From: Desulfosporosinus sp. I2
GTDB lineage: Bacteria; Bacillota; Desulfitobacteriia; Desulfitobacteriales; Desulfitobacteriaceae
Direction: 5' to 3'
Length of the DNA: 62,748 bases
Assembly (NCBI RefSeq): GCF_000960765.1
Contig: NZ_JYNH01000012.1
Span: forward strand, 1-62,748
Shown here in pieces: positions 54,217 to 62,681 of the stretch. The position numbers and the translations under genes are program-made. Positions within the stretch are counted from its first letter, which is position 1. Every line of letters starts with the position of its first letter. The notes under the pieces were generated by a model that searched no databases, was not told where the DNA came from, and saw only the letters and a list, made by a program, of their open reading frames with translations.

Positions 54217-55521
54217 ATGGATTGGAGAGAAAAGTATAAGAGCCGCTTAACAACTACTGACGAAGCAGTAAAAGTCGTTAAATCAGGTGATTTTGTTATA
54301 CCAGGCCATGCGGCAAGTGAATCAGAACTACTTGTAAATGCTCTAGCCAAACGTTACCTTGAATTGGAAAATGTCACCCTTATCCAAGGGGTTGCCCTTG
54401 GTAGTTCGCCTTACTGTAAACCTGAAATGGAAGGTCATTTTATCTTAAAATCCATGTTTGTAGGTACAAATACCCGAAAATCAATCTGGGAAAACCGTGG
54501 GACGTTCTTCCCGCTGATGTTTCATGAGTTCCCTCGGGCTTTTCGCGAAGGTTATTTAGGATCTGACGTCTTTATCACTATGGTTAGCCCGCCTGATGAA
54601 CATGGCTACTGCAGTCTGGGAATGTCAGTCGATCACTCGAAAGAGTTAGTTAAATGTGCAAAGGCAGTCATCGCTGAAGTCAATCCAAATGTCCCACGTA
54701 CCTATGGAGACACCTTTGTTCATGTCAGTGACCTTGATTACATCGTTGAAAACGATGGTCCTATTCTGGAACTCACTCGTTTTGCAGCCATGGATGAAGT
54801 TACTCAAGCCATAGGTCGAAATGTAGCTGCGCTTATTAAAGATGGCGATACACTCCAAATGGGCGCTGGAACTATTCCAGATGCCATACTTCATTACCTC
54901 AAGGATAAAAAAGACCTGGGTATTCACACCGAAATGTTTTCCGATGGTCTCATTAATCTTATTGAGGCTGGAATCGTTAATTGCTCTAAAAAAAGCCTAA
55001 ATCCCGGAAAAATTGTCGTAACCTTTGCAGAAGGGACTAAGAAGGTTTACGAATATATCAATACAAATCCCATGTTTCAATTTCATCCCGTTGATTACGT
55101 CAACAACCCTTGTGTAATTGCTCAAAATGATAATATGGTTGCCATCAATTCTGCCTTAGAAATTGACTTAAGTGGTCAGGTATGTGCTGAAGCCCTTGGG
55201 ACAAAACAATACAGTGGCATCGGCGGACAATTAGACTTTATCCGCGGCGCAGCAGCTTCCAAGAATGGTCGACCAATTATTGTTCTACAGTCCACAGCTA
55301 AAAACGGGACTATCTCAAGAATTTCCTGTCAATTAAAACCAGGAACCCCTGTAACGACAACTCGTAATGATGTTCATTGGGTTGTTACTGAATATGGAGC
55401 TGTCAATTTATTCTGCAAATCTGAAAGAGAAAGAGCTGCAGCTCTTATCAGCATTGCCCATCCAAACTTTAGAGTTGAGCTAAAACATCAATACCGCGAA
55501 ATGTATGGTCGAGTTATATAA
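54217..55521 (+). CDS. CoA-transferase of the acetyl-CoA hydrolase / 4-hydroxybutyrate type
   Basis: 434 residues, ATG 54217 after GAAAGGAGTATCTTCTCA. Family features: GDFVIPGHAASESELLVNAL, FITMVSPPDEHGYCSLGMSV, IAEVNPNVPRTYGDTFVHVS, LQMGAGTIPDAIL, FSDGLINLIEAG and GGQLDFIRGAAAS. It moves CoA from acetyl-CoA or another acyl-CoA to a carboxylic acid through a glutamyl-thioester. Here it would activate the acid brought in by the ABC transporter. Acyl specificity cannot be read; butyrate, crotonate, 3-hydroxybutyrate and 4-hydroxybutyrate are known substrates in the family. Confidence 0.92.
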   Translation: MDWREKYKSRLTTTDEAVKVVKSGDFVIPGHAASESELLVNALAKRYLELENVTLIQGVALGSSPYCKPEMEGHFILKSMFVGTNTRKSIWENRGTFFPLMFHEFPRAFREGYLGSDVFITMVSPPDEHGYCSLGMSVDHSKELVKCAKAVIAEVNPNVPRTYGDTFVHVSDLDYIVENDGPILELTRFAAMDEVTQAIGRNVAALIKDGDTLQMGAGTIPDAILHYLKDKKDLGIHTEMFSDGLINLIEAGIVNCSKKSLNPGKIVVTFAEGTKKVYEYINTNPMFQFHPVDYVNNPCVIAQNDNMVAINSALEIDLSGQVCAEALGTKQYSGIGGQLDFIRGAAASKNGRPIIVLQSTAKNGTISRISCQLKPGTPVTTTRNDVHWVVTEYGAVNLFCKSERERAAALISIAHPNFRVELKHQYREMYGRVI

Positions 55522-55541
55522 ATTAACGAGGTGAAATTATC

Positions 55542-56849
55542 ATGAGCTTCCAGAAAAGTAAAGACGATATCGTTTGTGTTAGTGCAGTTAGAACACCTTT
55601 TGGTAAATTCGGTGGTTCAATGAGAGATATTGACATTTACGATCTCGGGGCCATTGCCATGAAAAACGCGATGGAAATGATCAACCTTGATCCGGCTTTA
55701 ATTGATGAAGTATGGTGGGGTAATGGCGATACCAGTAGCACAAAGGATCCGTTTACACCCGTTGTCGCGCGTCAAACAATGCTAAAAGCTGGGATTTCAC
55801 CCGAGACCCCTTCGATCGCCTATGACCAAGCCTGCACCTCTGCCCTGAGCACCGTTAAATATGGATCCCGAAGCATCAAACTGGGTGAAGCGGAAATTGT
55901 CATGACCGGGGGGGCAACGAGTTTCAGCACTGTTCCCTTTTTACTCCGAGACATTCGCTGGGAAGGAAAAAAGCATTCTTCCTTTATGATCGAAGATCCG
56001 ATTATTCCCCTAGGCTATAAGGATTATGCACCTGTAGCTGTAGATTCCGGTAACGTAGCCCTTGAGTATGGTGTATCGCGAGAAGAACAAGATGAATTGG
56101 CTCTAGGCAGCCATGTTAAATATATTAAAGCTTGGGAACGCGGATTTTTCAAAAATGAAATGCGACCCCTTGAAATAACTCAAAAGGATAAGAGAGGAAA
56201 TGTCCTCTCTTCCAAAGTCTTAGATATTGATGAGCAATTCCGTCCTGATATCAGTAGGGATAAACTTGCGAAATTAAAACCGATTTTCGGCAACCCAACC
56301 TGTACCGCAGGCAATTCCCCAGGAATGAATGACGGTGCTACTGCTCAAATAATCACAACCAGAGAAAATGCAGAGAAATTGGGTTTATCTATTCTTTATA
56401 CCTTGGTTGCAATTTCTGCGATTGCACTGCAACCAAGAATTATGCCTGTATCACCTGCTTTCGCCATTAAGAAATGTCTTGATGACGCAAAAATGACCAT
56501 GGATGACATCAAATTGATTGAAATCAATGAAGCCTTTGCCTGCGTCCCCTTGGTTTCACTTAAACTCTTATCCAATGAACGATTCCTAAAGAGTGACTAC
56601 AGGGCGATGGTCAAAGAAGCCTCAGCTCAACCGATCTTGGATAATGATGATTCTCAATATCAAAAGCTTAAGGAAAAGCTCAATCCTAACGGAAGTGCGA
56701 TCGCTATCGGTCATCCAAACACAGCAAGTGGTGCACGTATAATGATGACTGCTGCCTATAATCTCAAAGAAAATGGTGGTGGCTATGCGGCTTGTGCTAT
56801 TTGTGGCGGCTTAACTCAGGGCGCCGGAGCTATAATTTGGGTCGAGTAA
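55542..56849 (+). CDS. Thiolase (acetyl-CoA C-acyltransferase)
   Basis: 435 residues, longer than the usual 390-400. N-terminal VSAVRTPFGKFGGSMRDI, nucleophilic Cys in YDQACTSALSTVKYG, NEAFACVPLVSLKL, and general-base Cys in CAICGGLTQGAGAI. The His motif is GHPNTASG where most thiolases have GHPxGxSG, and some 20 extra residues lie before it. It should cleave a 3-ketoacyl-CoA with CoA. It follows the CoA-transferase by 20 nt in the same transcript. Either a degradative thiolase or one for an unusual branched acyl group. Confidence 0.92.
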   Translation: MSFQKSKDDIVCVSAVRTPFGKFGGSMRDIDIYDLGAIAMKNAMEMINLDPALIDEVWWGNGDTSSTKDPFTPVVARQTMLKAGISPETPSIAYDQACTSALSTVKYGSRSIKLGEAEIVMTGGATSFSTVPFLLRDIRWEGKKHSSFMIEDPIIPLGYKDYAPVAVDSGNVALEYGVSREEQDELALGSHVKYIKAWERGFFKNEMRPLEITQKDKRGNVLSSKVLDIDEQFRPDISRDKLAKLKPIFGNPTCTAGNSPGMNDGATAQIITTRENAEKLGLSILYTLVAISAIALQPRIMPVSPAFAIKKCLDDAKMTMDDIKLIEINEAFACVPLVSLKLLSNERFLKSDYRAMVKEASAQPILDNDDSQYQKLKEKLNPNGSAIAIGHPNTASGARIMMTAAYNLKENGGGYAACAICGGLTQGAGAIIWVE

Positions 56850-57051
56850 GCACTGCTTGCACATAAATCAAATCTCCCCTTACGCCGTTAGCTGTATCCT
56901 CAAACTAATCGGCTGCTTCAACATCATCCTCTATCAGAGACAGTAACTCAGCAAAACCTCCTCGCTTCCAAAGCGAGAAAAATCAATCAGATTTGTGGGT
57001 TCGAATTTGAACGGATATACTTTGATCATATTTGGAGAGACAGGTATAAAC

Positions 57052-57099
57052 AAACAGAAGCCCATTCGTTCAAAATCGGGCGAATGGGCTTCTGTTTTT
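57052..57099 (+). terminator. Terminator of the CoA-transferase/thiolase operon
   Basis: AAACAGAAGCCCATTCG and CGAATGGGCTTCTGTTT form a 17-bp stem with a 12-nt loop, followed by TTTTC; A/T symmetry makes it usable from both sides. Confidence 0.85.
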
Positions 57100-57274
57100 C
57101 ATAAAGTGAGCAAGTGAGAATACTGCAGCAATTTAGCCTCTGTCTAAATTTTACAGCCTCTTATTGTAAATTTAAATTATTTTGCGAATTATCCTTCCAT
57201 TTGTCTTATTCTCATTAAAAATGGGTACACCTTCCCCTACCCCACAATTATATTCTTATTGAATTGTTTAATTT

Positions 57275-57688
57275 CTACGAGCTGCTAAAAACCAATTCGG
57301 CTTCATACTTCATCAAATATAGCCCTTTTAATAAAAGTCTTACCATTTCTCGTTGAGTTGTAAAATGTTTTCTCAGTCGTCTATCAAAAATAATTGCATT
57401 ATATTCGATGCAATGAAGATCAAATATAGCACAGCTTCTACTGCCTTCCCTCCATGCACAAAGCAATGCTCTAAACCACATTCACTTTTCAAGTTATTAA
57501 AAATCGAATTCTCAATATCCCAACGTGCTCTTATAATTTTAAACAATGTCTTAAGCGCCATATAGAATTACTTGACCTGTGCAATAAGTTGGATTAACTC
57601 TTCCGTCAGTCAGTTTATTCAAACCACGTTCGAGATGGTAAACATTCTTCATATATCTCACTAATTTTACAAAGTAGTTTTTTCGCAT
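57275..57688 (-). pseudogene. Transposase remnant with internal deletion
   Basis: ATG 57688 opens MRKNYFVKLVRYMKNVYHLE, then RGLNKLTDGRVNPTYCTGQV, an N-terminus. At 57551 it runs directly into the C-terminal part of a DDE transposase (FKIIRARWDIENSIFNNLKS, ECGLEHCFVHGGKAVEAVLY), where RWDIEN contains the catalytic Glu. A further 1-nt shift near 57385 separates RLRKHFTTQREMVRLLLKGL. Around 300 residues are missing between the ends. No terminal inverted repeats were identified. Confidence 0.75.
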
Positions 57689-57766
57689 TTCATCCTCTCT
57701 CTCCTTCTGATTTTAGCAGAAAAAAAGGTCTGACAAAAGGTTTAAAAAACTCCGAATTTGATACAT

Positions 57767-57859
57767 TTTGAAATCGGTAAAGATACCAGTGCAATCAATG
57801 GTTTGACTGTGGTAGAGGCTAAAGTGCTGTCTGTAAGGATTCTCACTCCCCCCAGATAG
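57767..57859 (+). pseudogene. Stalk-domain (copper amine oxidase N-terminal-like) remnant
   Basis: The plus frame reads FEIGKDTSAINGLTVVEAKV then LSVRILTPPR and a stop, recalling the repeat F-x-IG...NG...V...GRTLVPLR of clostridial stalk domains in degenerate form. No start or further domain. Confidence 0.35.
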
Positions 57860-57876
57860 TTAGTTAATTGTGTTCT

Positions 57877-58788
57877 TTACTTATTAATTAAACCTTGGGA
57901 AACCAGGTAATCATGGGCCACAGTTTCTGCCTTTAGTCCTTGAGAATCCACCTGGGCGTTGAGACCCTGCATAATTTGTTCATCAAGCTTCCCAGCTAAT
58001 TGATTCAACGCATCCCCAATTTGAGGATATTTATTTAGAGTATCCTGCCTTATTACAGGCAAAGCATCATAAGGCGGAAAAAATAGCTTATCGTCTTTTA
58101 ATGTTTTTAAATTAAATACCTTCAGTTGACCATCTGTCGAAAAAGCATCAACTACATTTACATCCCCGCCAGTTAAGGAACGATACATTATACCGTGATC
58201 CATTCCTTTAACATCCTTAAAATTCATATTATAGGCTTTTTGCAATCCTGGATATCCATCAGGTCGATCCTTAAATTCAAATTCACACCCAAGAATTAGG
58301 GTTTTAGAAACATTGGCTAAATCGCTAAAGGTATTTAAGCCGTATTTTTGCGCTGTTTCCTGTGTTACAGCAAGCGTATAGGTATTGTTAAAACCAAACG
58401 GGTTTAATAGCTTGAGGTTATCCTTAGATGTTAACTGTTGTGCTTTATTTAGAGTTTCTTGAGATGTTCCCGTTTTTTCCTGGTAATAATTAGCAACGAT
58501 CGTCCCTGTGTAGTCCGGATAAAATTGGATATCATTGTTCTGTAAAGCTTTCCAAGCTACATTTGAACCGCCGAGATTCACTTTCCGATTAACAGTAATT
58601 TTAGTTTTTGCTTCAATCATATCGGCCATCATATGAGCAAGTATTATATTCTCGGTAAAATTTTTGGAACCAACAGTTATCGTATCCCCAGAACTGGACG
58701 GAGTACCGCTCTGACTCTGTCCACAACCAATTAGTGATATGTTGATTAATATTGCAATAATTGATATTAGGACAATATTTTTTTTCAT
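57877..58788 (-). CDS. Osmoprotectant ABC transporter substrate-binding lipoprotein (OpuCC/OsmF type)
   Basis: 303 residues, ATG 58788 after AAAAGGAGGATCTGT. Signal peptide with lipobox ISLIGCGQ. The binding domain has the OpuAC signatures TVGSKNFTENIILAHMMADM, YPDYTGTIVANYYQEKTGTS, and VDAFSTDGQLKVFNLKTLKD near the C-terminal lobe, which bind quaternary ammonium compounds such as glycine betaine, choline or carnitine. Separate from the permease (unlike some OpuC fusions). Downstream of the permease and ATPase genes; the three form one operon. Confidence 0.93.
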   Translation of the reverse strand: MKKNIVLISIIAILINISLIGCGQSQSGTPSSSGDTITVGSKNFTENIILAHMMADMIEAKTKITVNRKVNLGGSNVAWKALQNNDIQFYPDYTGTIVANYYQEKTGTSQETLNKAQQLTSKDNLKLLNPFGFNNTYTLAVTQETAQKYGLNTFSDLANVSKTLILGCEFEFKDRPDGYPGLQKAYNMNFKDVKGMDHGIMYRSLTGGDVNVVDAFSTDGQLKVFNLKTLKDDKLFFPPYDALPVIRQDTLNKYPQIGDALNQLAGKLDEQIMQGLNAQVDSQGLKAETVAHDYLVSQGLINK

Positions 58789-58801
58789 ACAGATCCTCCT
58801 T

Positions 58802-59458
58802 TTAGGCTTTTAATCCTCTGGGTGTACTTACTCTTTCCAGCAATCCAAGTAACCAATCGAAACATAAGGCGAGTAGGGCAGCAGGAAAAGCTCCGATTAA
58901 GACAAGTGCATCAATATTTCTAGCTATGCCTAAAAAAATAAAATCTCCTAAACCTCCAGCACCAATGAAAGCCGCCAAGGTTGCTGTTCCAACATTTATA
59001 ACGGTTGCTGTCCGAATACCAGCCATAATAACGCCAAGGGATAATGGCAGTTCAATTTTAGATAATATTTGATAATCCGTCATACCCATTCCTCTTGCCG
59101 CTTCAATGGTAGATTTGTTCACATCTTTGATCCCGGTAAAAGTATTACGGATAATAGGTAATAATGAATAGAGAAACAACGCGGCTACCGCTGTTTTAAT
59201 TCCTATACCGAAAATAGGGATCATGAAACCTAACAACGCCAAGCTTGGAATCGTCTGCAATATACCGGCAACTCCTAATACAGTACCCTCAATAGACTTA
59301 ATTCGGGTAATGAGAATGCCGAGGGGTATCCCTATTATAATGGCAATCAGCATAGAAAAAAAAACAAGCTGGATATGCTGATACAAGGCCTGCAGCAAGT
59401 CCTGCCAACGCATCTGGGTTTGCTGCACAATTTGTATCCACAATGATTCACTTCTCAT
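58802..59458 (-). CDS. Osmoprotectant ABC transporter permease (OpuCB/YehW type)
   Basis: 218 residues with about five to six membrane helices and the BPD_transp_1 EAA-like loop (AARGMGMTDYQILSKIELPL). IGIPLGILITRIKSIEGTVL and LQTIPSLALLGFMIPIFGIG are typical of OpuCB/OpuCD. Only one permease gene is present, so the channel is presumably a homodimer. Start ATG 59458 lies inside the 3' end of the ATPase gene (11-nt overlap). Confidence 0.93.
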   Translation of the reverse strand: MRSESLWIQIVQQTQMRWQDLLQALYQHIQLVFFSMLIAIIIGIPLGILITRIKSIEGTVLGVAGILQTIPSLALLGFMIPIFGIGIKTAVAALFLYSLLPIIRNTFTGIKDVNKSTIEAARGMGMTDYQILSKIELPLSLGVIMAGIRTATVINVGTATLAAFIGAGGLGDFIFLGIARNIDALVLIGAFPAALLALCFDWLLGLLERVSTPRGLKA

Positions 59459-60587
59459 TTATTTCACCCTTTTCTTCAGACCATTGGCTAGCGAACATAC
59501 TTAACAATGAGCCACGCGTAACTACTCCGACAATTCTTCGGGATTCGTCAACAACAGGGATGATCCCGAAGGGAGCGTGCGCAATTTCTAATAATGCCTC
59601 TTTGGCTGTAGCGGATTGTTCCAGCACGATTTCAGCGGGCTTTATAATCTCCTCAACGGTCTTAATCTTATCTTTTTCAGCTTGTAAATCATACGCAGAA
59701 ATAATTCCCAATAATTTGCCATTTCCATCTCCAATAATTAGGGTGTCTGTCTTGCGTTGACGCATAAAGCTCATTGCCAAAGCAGGAGTACGCGTTGGCA
59801 AAGTGGTGGCTGGATTCTCACGCATCACATCGGTCACCGGTATAAATTCAGGATTTTGATAAATCCGTTTCTTTCCAATAAATTCTTCGACAAATCCATG
59901 AGCAGGATTACTAAGAAGTTTGTCAGGCGTATCCAACTGTAGAAGTTCGCCTTCTTTCATTACGGCTATCCGATCGCCTAGTTTTATGGCTTCATCCATG
60001 TCATGTGTCACAAAAACTATTGTTTTGCGCATTTCAGCCTGAATTCTTAACAATTCATCTTGTAACTGTTCTCTGGTGATTGGGTCTAAAGCCCCGAAAG
60101 GTTCATCCATTAAAATAATGTCTGGATTAGCAGCCAAAGCCCGCACAACTCCGACACGCTGCTGCTGTCCTCCAGAAAGTTCCCTTGGATACCTTTTGGC
60201 AAATATCTCCGGTTCCAACCCAACTATGTGTAGTAACTCAGTAACGCGGTTTCTAATTTTATCATTGTTCCATTTCATTAATTTAGGAATCAAAGCTATA
60301 TTTTCTTCAATCGTATAATGAGGTAATAAACCAATTTGCTGAATAACATAACCAATGTTACGCCGTAACATTACTGGATCGAGTTTATTGATGTCATTAC
60401 CATCAATAGAAATAGTGCCTTGGGTATGAGGAATTATGCGGTTGATCATTTTCATTGTTGTCGTTTTACCACAACCACTGGGACCAATAAGGACTAAAAA
60501 TTCACCATCTTTAATCTCAAAGTTTAGTAATTTGACAGCTGTAAAACCATCATTATAAGTTTTGCTGACACGATTGAACGTTATCAT
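59448..60587 (-). CDS. Osmoprotectant ABC transporter ATPase with CBS pair (OpuCA type)
   Basis: 379 residues, ATG 60587 after AAGGAGTCTTTC. ATPase about 1-240: Walker A IGPSGCGKTTTMKMINR, LSGGQQQRVGVVRALAANPD, Walker B IILMDEPFGALDP, switch HDMDEAIKLGDR. Residues 250-370 hold two CBS motifs (VTDVMRENPATTLPTRT; EIAHAPFGIIPVVDESRRIV), which in OpuA-type transporters sense ionic strength or c-di-AMP. First gene of the three-gene operon. Confidence 0.95.
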   Translation of the reverse strand: MITFNRVSKTYNDGFTAVKLLNFEIKDGEFLVLIGPSGCGKTTTMKMINRIIPHTQGTISIDGNDINKLDPVMLRRNIGYVIQQIGLLPHYTIEENIALIPKLMKWNNDKIRNRVTELLHIVGLEPEIFAKRYPRELSGGQQQRVGVVRALAANPDIILMDEPFGALDPITREQLQDELLRIQAEMRKTIVFVTHDMDEAIKLGDRIAVMKEGELLQLDTPDKLLSNPAHGFVEEFIGKKRIYQNPEFIPVTDVMRENPATTLPTRTPALAMSFMRQRKTDTLIIGDGNGKLLGIISAYDLQAEKDKIKTVEEIIKPAEIVLEQSATAKEALLEIAHAPFGIIPVVDESRRIVGVVTRGSLLSMFASQWSEEKGEINEK

Positions 60588-60633
60588 GAAAGACTCCTTA
60601 ACGCATTAATAATCAAACGGGTACCCCAAATCG

Positions 60634-60825
60634 TCAATTTGTGTTCTTCGTTTCATAGCCACCAGGGTGCTCGCACATGTTTACAATGGGCAGCAATTTT
60701 AGACTATCCAAGATTTTCTTTTCTATACAATAAGCAACTATTTTAGAATCTAGTGACCGAGTTCTTAATTCCCCTTTCAGTTCTTCTAGACGGGCATAAA
60801 GCTCAAGCTCTTCTCCATAGTACAT
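60634..60825 (-). CDS. Hypothetical small protein (63 aa)
   Basis: ATG 60825 with GAGGAAGA just before it. The N-terminal half is a charged helix (MYYGEELELYARLEELKGEL), the rest YCIEKKILDSLKLLPIVNM and a polar tail. Family not recognised. It lies 46 nt upstream of the ATPase gene on the same strand and 15 nt after the TOBE-like remnant, and may be a residual gene or a real short ORF. Confidence 0.35.
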   Translation of the reverse strand: MYYGEELELYARLEELKGELRTRSLDSKIVAYCIEKKILDSLKLLPIVNMCEHPGGYETKNTN

Positions 60826-60840
60826 TCTTCCTCAATTGGC

Positions 60841-60933
60841 CTAAGCCCCCGCCATGCGTGCTAAGGCCATAATTTCATCTGACTTAATTTCTTCGATTCT
60901 ACCTGATAACTTATTCCGTACTCCAGCTTTCAT
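60841..60933 (-). pseudogene. TOBE/molbindin-like N-terminal fragment
   Basis: ATG 60933, behind GAGGAATTGG, reads MKAGVRNKLSGRIEEIKSDE then IMALARMAGA and stops. NKLSGRIEEIKSDEIMALAR matches the first half of a Mop/TOBE molybdate-binding domain (about 65 residues normally). Truncated; molybdate genes are not near. Confidence 0.5.
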
Positions 60934-61080
60934 CCAACCAATTCCTCATTTCAATATTGTTATCTATAATAACCCAACCATGCTAACTAAATACGCAATG
61001 ATCGAGAAAAAGAACAATCGCAAACTGAAACCTTTTCTTGTCAGAAAATACTCTATACCTTCCTCACGTAAACCTCTGTC

Positions 61081-61290
61081 TTACTCCCCTCCTTCCTCCA
61101 CCCTCAACCCGCTCATCAACTCAAAAACAAAATGCGTTGGTGTGAGAATTTCTATCTTCTCAACCAACGCATTAAATATTTCATCATCAAACTCTTCAAG
61201 TAGTGAGTCCCTGTTGTTTAGTGTCTCTAGTATTTCATCAAACCTTTGTTTCAACCCGTCCTTCAAGTCATTTACCTTATCTTCTATCTT
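61081..61290 (-). pseudogene. Serine recombinase C-terminal fragment (minus strand)
   Basis: The frame reads KIEDKVNDLKDGLKQRFDEI, LEEFDDEIFNALVEKIEIL, TPTHFVFELMSGLRVEEGGE and stops, the coiled-coil and C-terminal strand pair of large serine recombinases. The upstream 35 residues in this frame (to 61398) look unrelated. It faces the plus-strand recombinase fragment only a few bases away. Confidence 0.6.
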
Positions 61291-61300
61291 ATGAGGTGAT

Positions 61301-61933
61301 ATGCATGATATTGATGACGGAATAAGAAATGGTCTTACAACAAAATACGAATTTAAGAAATTATGGGGAGATAACACTGATCTTCCCTTTAATAACAATT
61401 GGATTGATCACTTAATTTTCGACGTAATTAACTCTAGTCAAGATAAATACCAAATTACATTTAGTCTAGATTTTGATCAGGATCGTAGAAAAGAAACTCA
61501 GGATGATATCGGCCCGATCAAGAAAGAGATAAAAGAGGTTGAATCTACTATCGAAAATTGGATGCAGGCATTAGGAAAAGGTATAAAAGGGCTTGTGGAA
61601 AGGATTGTGGAAGCCCAAAATAAAGCTGACCTTCTCCGAGAAGAACTGGACCATATAAATATGCTCCAAAAAGAAACAGAAATTAGTGATAAAGCAATTT
61701 ACGACTTATTAAAAGAAAAAAAGGATGCTCTCTATTCGAATGATGAAAACGAAAAGAAGAGAATCCTTCAAGAATATGTAGATAAGGTTATTGTTAACCT
61801 ATCCGATAATATTAACACTCTTGACGTAGAGATAACATACAGGGTTTTTAATGGTGGAGGCGAGGCGCACCTATTCAAACCCTCGACAAAACCTCGTCTC
61901 GCCTCCACTGTTACGCCAAATGCTATTCTTTAA
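61301..61933 (+). pseudogene. Large serine recombinase C-terminal fragment (plus strand)
   Basis: 210 codons; ATG 61301 is probably not a true start. From about residue 60 the sequence is the coiled-coil tail of large serine recombinases: IGPIKKEIKEVESTIENWMQ, KGIKGLVERIVEAQNKADLL, ILQEYVDKVIVNLSDNINTL and the family end YRVFNGGGEAHLF. Catalytic, recombinase and zinc domains are missing. The first 60 residues (YEFKKLWGDNTDLPFNNNWI) are unassigned. It is from a different element than the 30.1/43.4 kb remnants. Confidence 0.65.
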
Positions 61934-62020
61934 AACTTGCAAATGCTTAGAATGCAGCCTCACAGCGAGGAGGAGTTAAGGGCAGAGCTCTTTCCCGTGA
62001 AACCTATTATTCTATTCTGC

Positions 62021-62210
62021 TTAATTATTTTTAGTCGCCGAAACTAACTCCGAATAAATTCTTTCCCCGGTACTTGTTACGGCGGTTACTTTGTACCAGT
62101 AGGTTGTTCGGACATTAAGTCTGTATTCTTTTTATTTCAGTTTTAATGATTCCGGCTTTCACGTAATAACTCTGGTTATCGTATTTATTTGCTTTAGTCC
62201 CATCTAGCAT
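62021..62210 (-). pseudogene. Surface-protein remnant ending in a fibronectin type III strand set
   Basis: From ATG 62210: MLDGTKANKYDNQSYYVKAG then IIKTEIK, followed after a frame change near 62130 by LNVRTTYWYKVTAVTSTGER and IYSELVSATKNN. The YWYKVTAVTSTGE...YSELVSA pattern is the end of an Fn3 domain. Likely the 3' end of a decayed cell-surface protein. Confidence 0.5.
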
Positions 62211-62361
62211 TAATTTGTTGTTTGGCTATAAATATTTTTCCACTTACGACATGCGTTGAGACGATAATAGTGCTATATAGTTATAATGCCGTTGCTATGA
62301 TGCCTTGAGCTTACAATTAACAGGTGGTCCTTTGACGGCGATTGAAACTTTATAAATAAGC

Positions 62362-62393
62362 AAATTAAGATGGTACCAAAACCATCTTAATTT
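62362..62393. terminator. Terminator beside the last gene
   Basis: AAATTAAGATGGT and ACCATCTTAATTT form a 13-bp stem with a 6-nt loop, immediately after the stop codon of the 62394-62681 gene. Confidence 0.75.
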
Positions 62394-62681
62394 CTATTGA
62401 TCTGATTCAATTTTGAATAATTTACTATCCTGCGAAAGTTCAACCGCAACATGTGCTTTGTCGATAACCCCTTCAGGAAGTTTATCTCGTAAAATAGATA
62501 CAACCAACTGAATGTCTTTATCTTGAACAAATTCAGCAACTTTAATCAATTGATTGTCATGCATGAGTTCTTTTTTATCATTTAACAAGAAATGTAAGCA
62601 AGGTAAATTCTCTTGATCGGCAAAAAGAATATATGCTAAATCAAAGCATAAAATCTCGCCTTGCTTCTTTCCAGAACTCAT
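62394..62681 (-). CDS. Hypothetical protein (95 aa)
   Basis: ATG 62681, no strong ribosome binding site. Soluble, acidic, with alternating strand/helix pattern: ILCFDLAYILFADQENLPCL, KVAEFVQDKDIQLVVSILRD, KAHVAVELSQDSKLFKIES. Family not recognised. The clean terminator directly after the stop codon supports that it is expressed. Nothing in the neighbourhood suggests a role. Confidence 0.5.
   Translation of the reverse strand: MSSGKKQGEILCFDLAYILFADQENLPCLHFLLNDKKELMHDNQLIKVAEFVQDKDIQLVVSILRDKLPEGVIDKAHVAVELSQDSKLFKIESDQ

Noticed and set aside
60854-61294. 146-codon plus-strand ORF
   Set aside because: It is antisense to the TOBE and recombinase fragments, Ser/Lys-biased and without a ribosome binding site.
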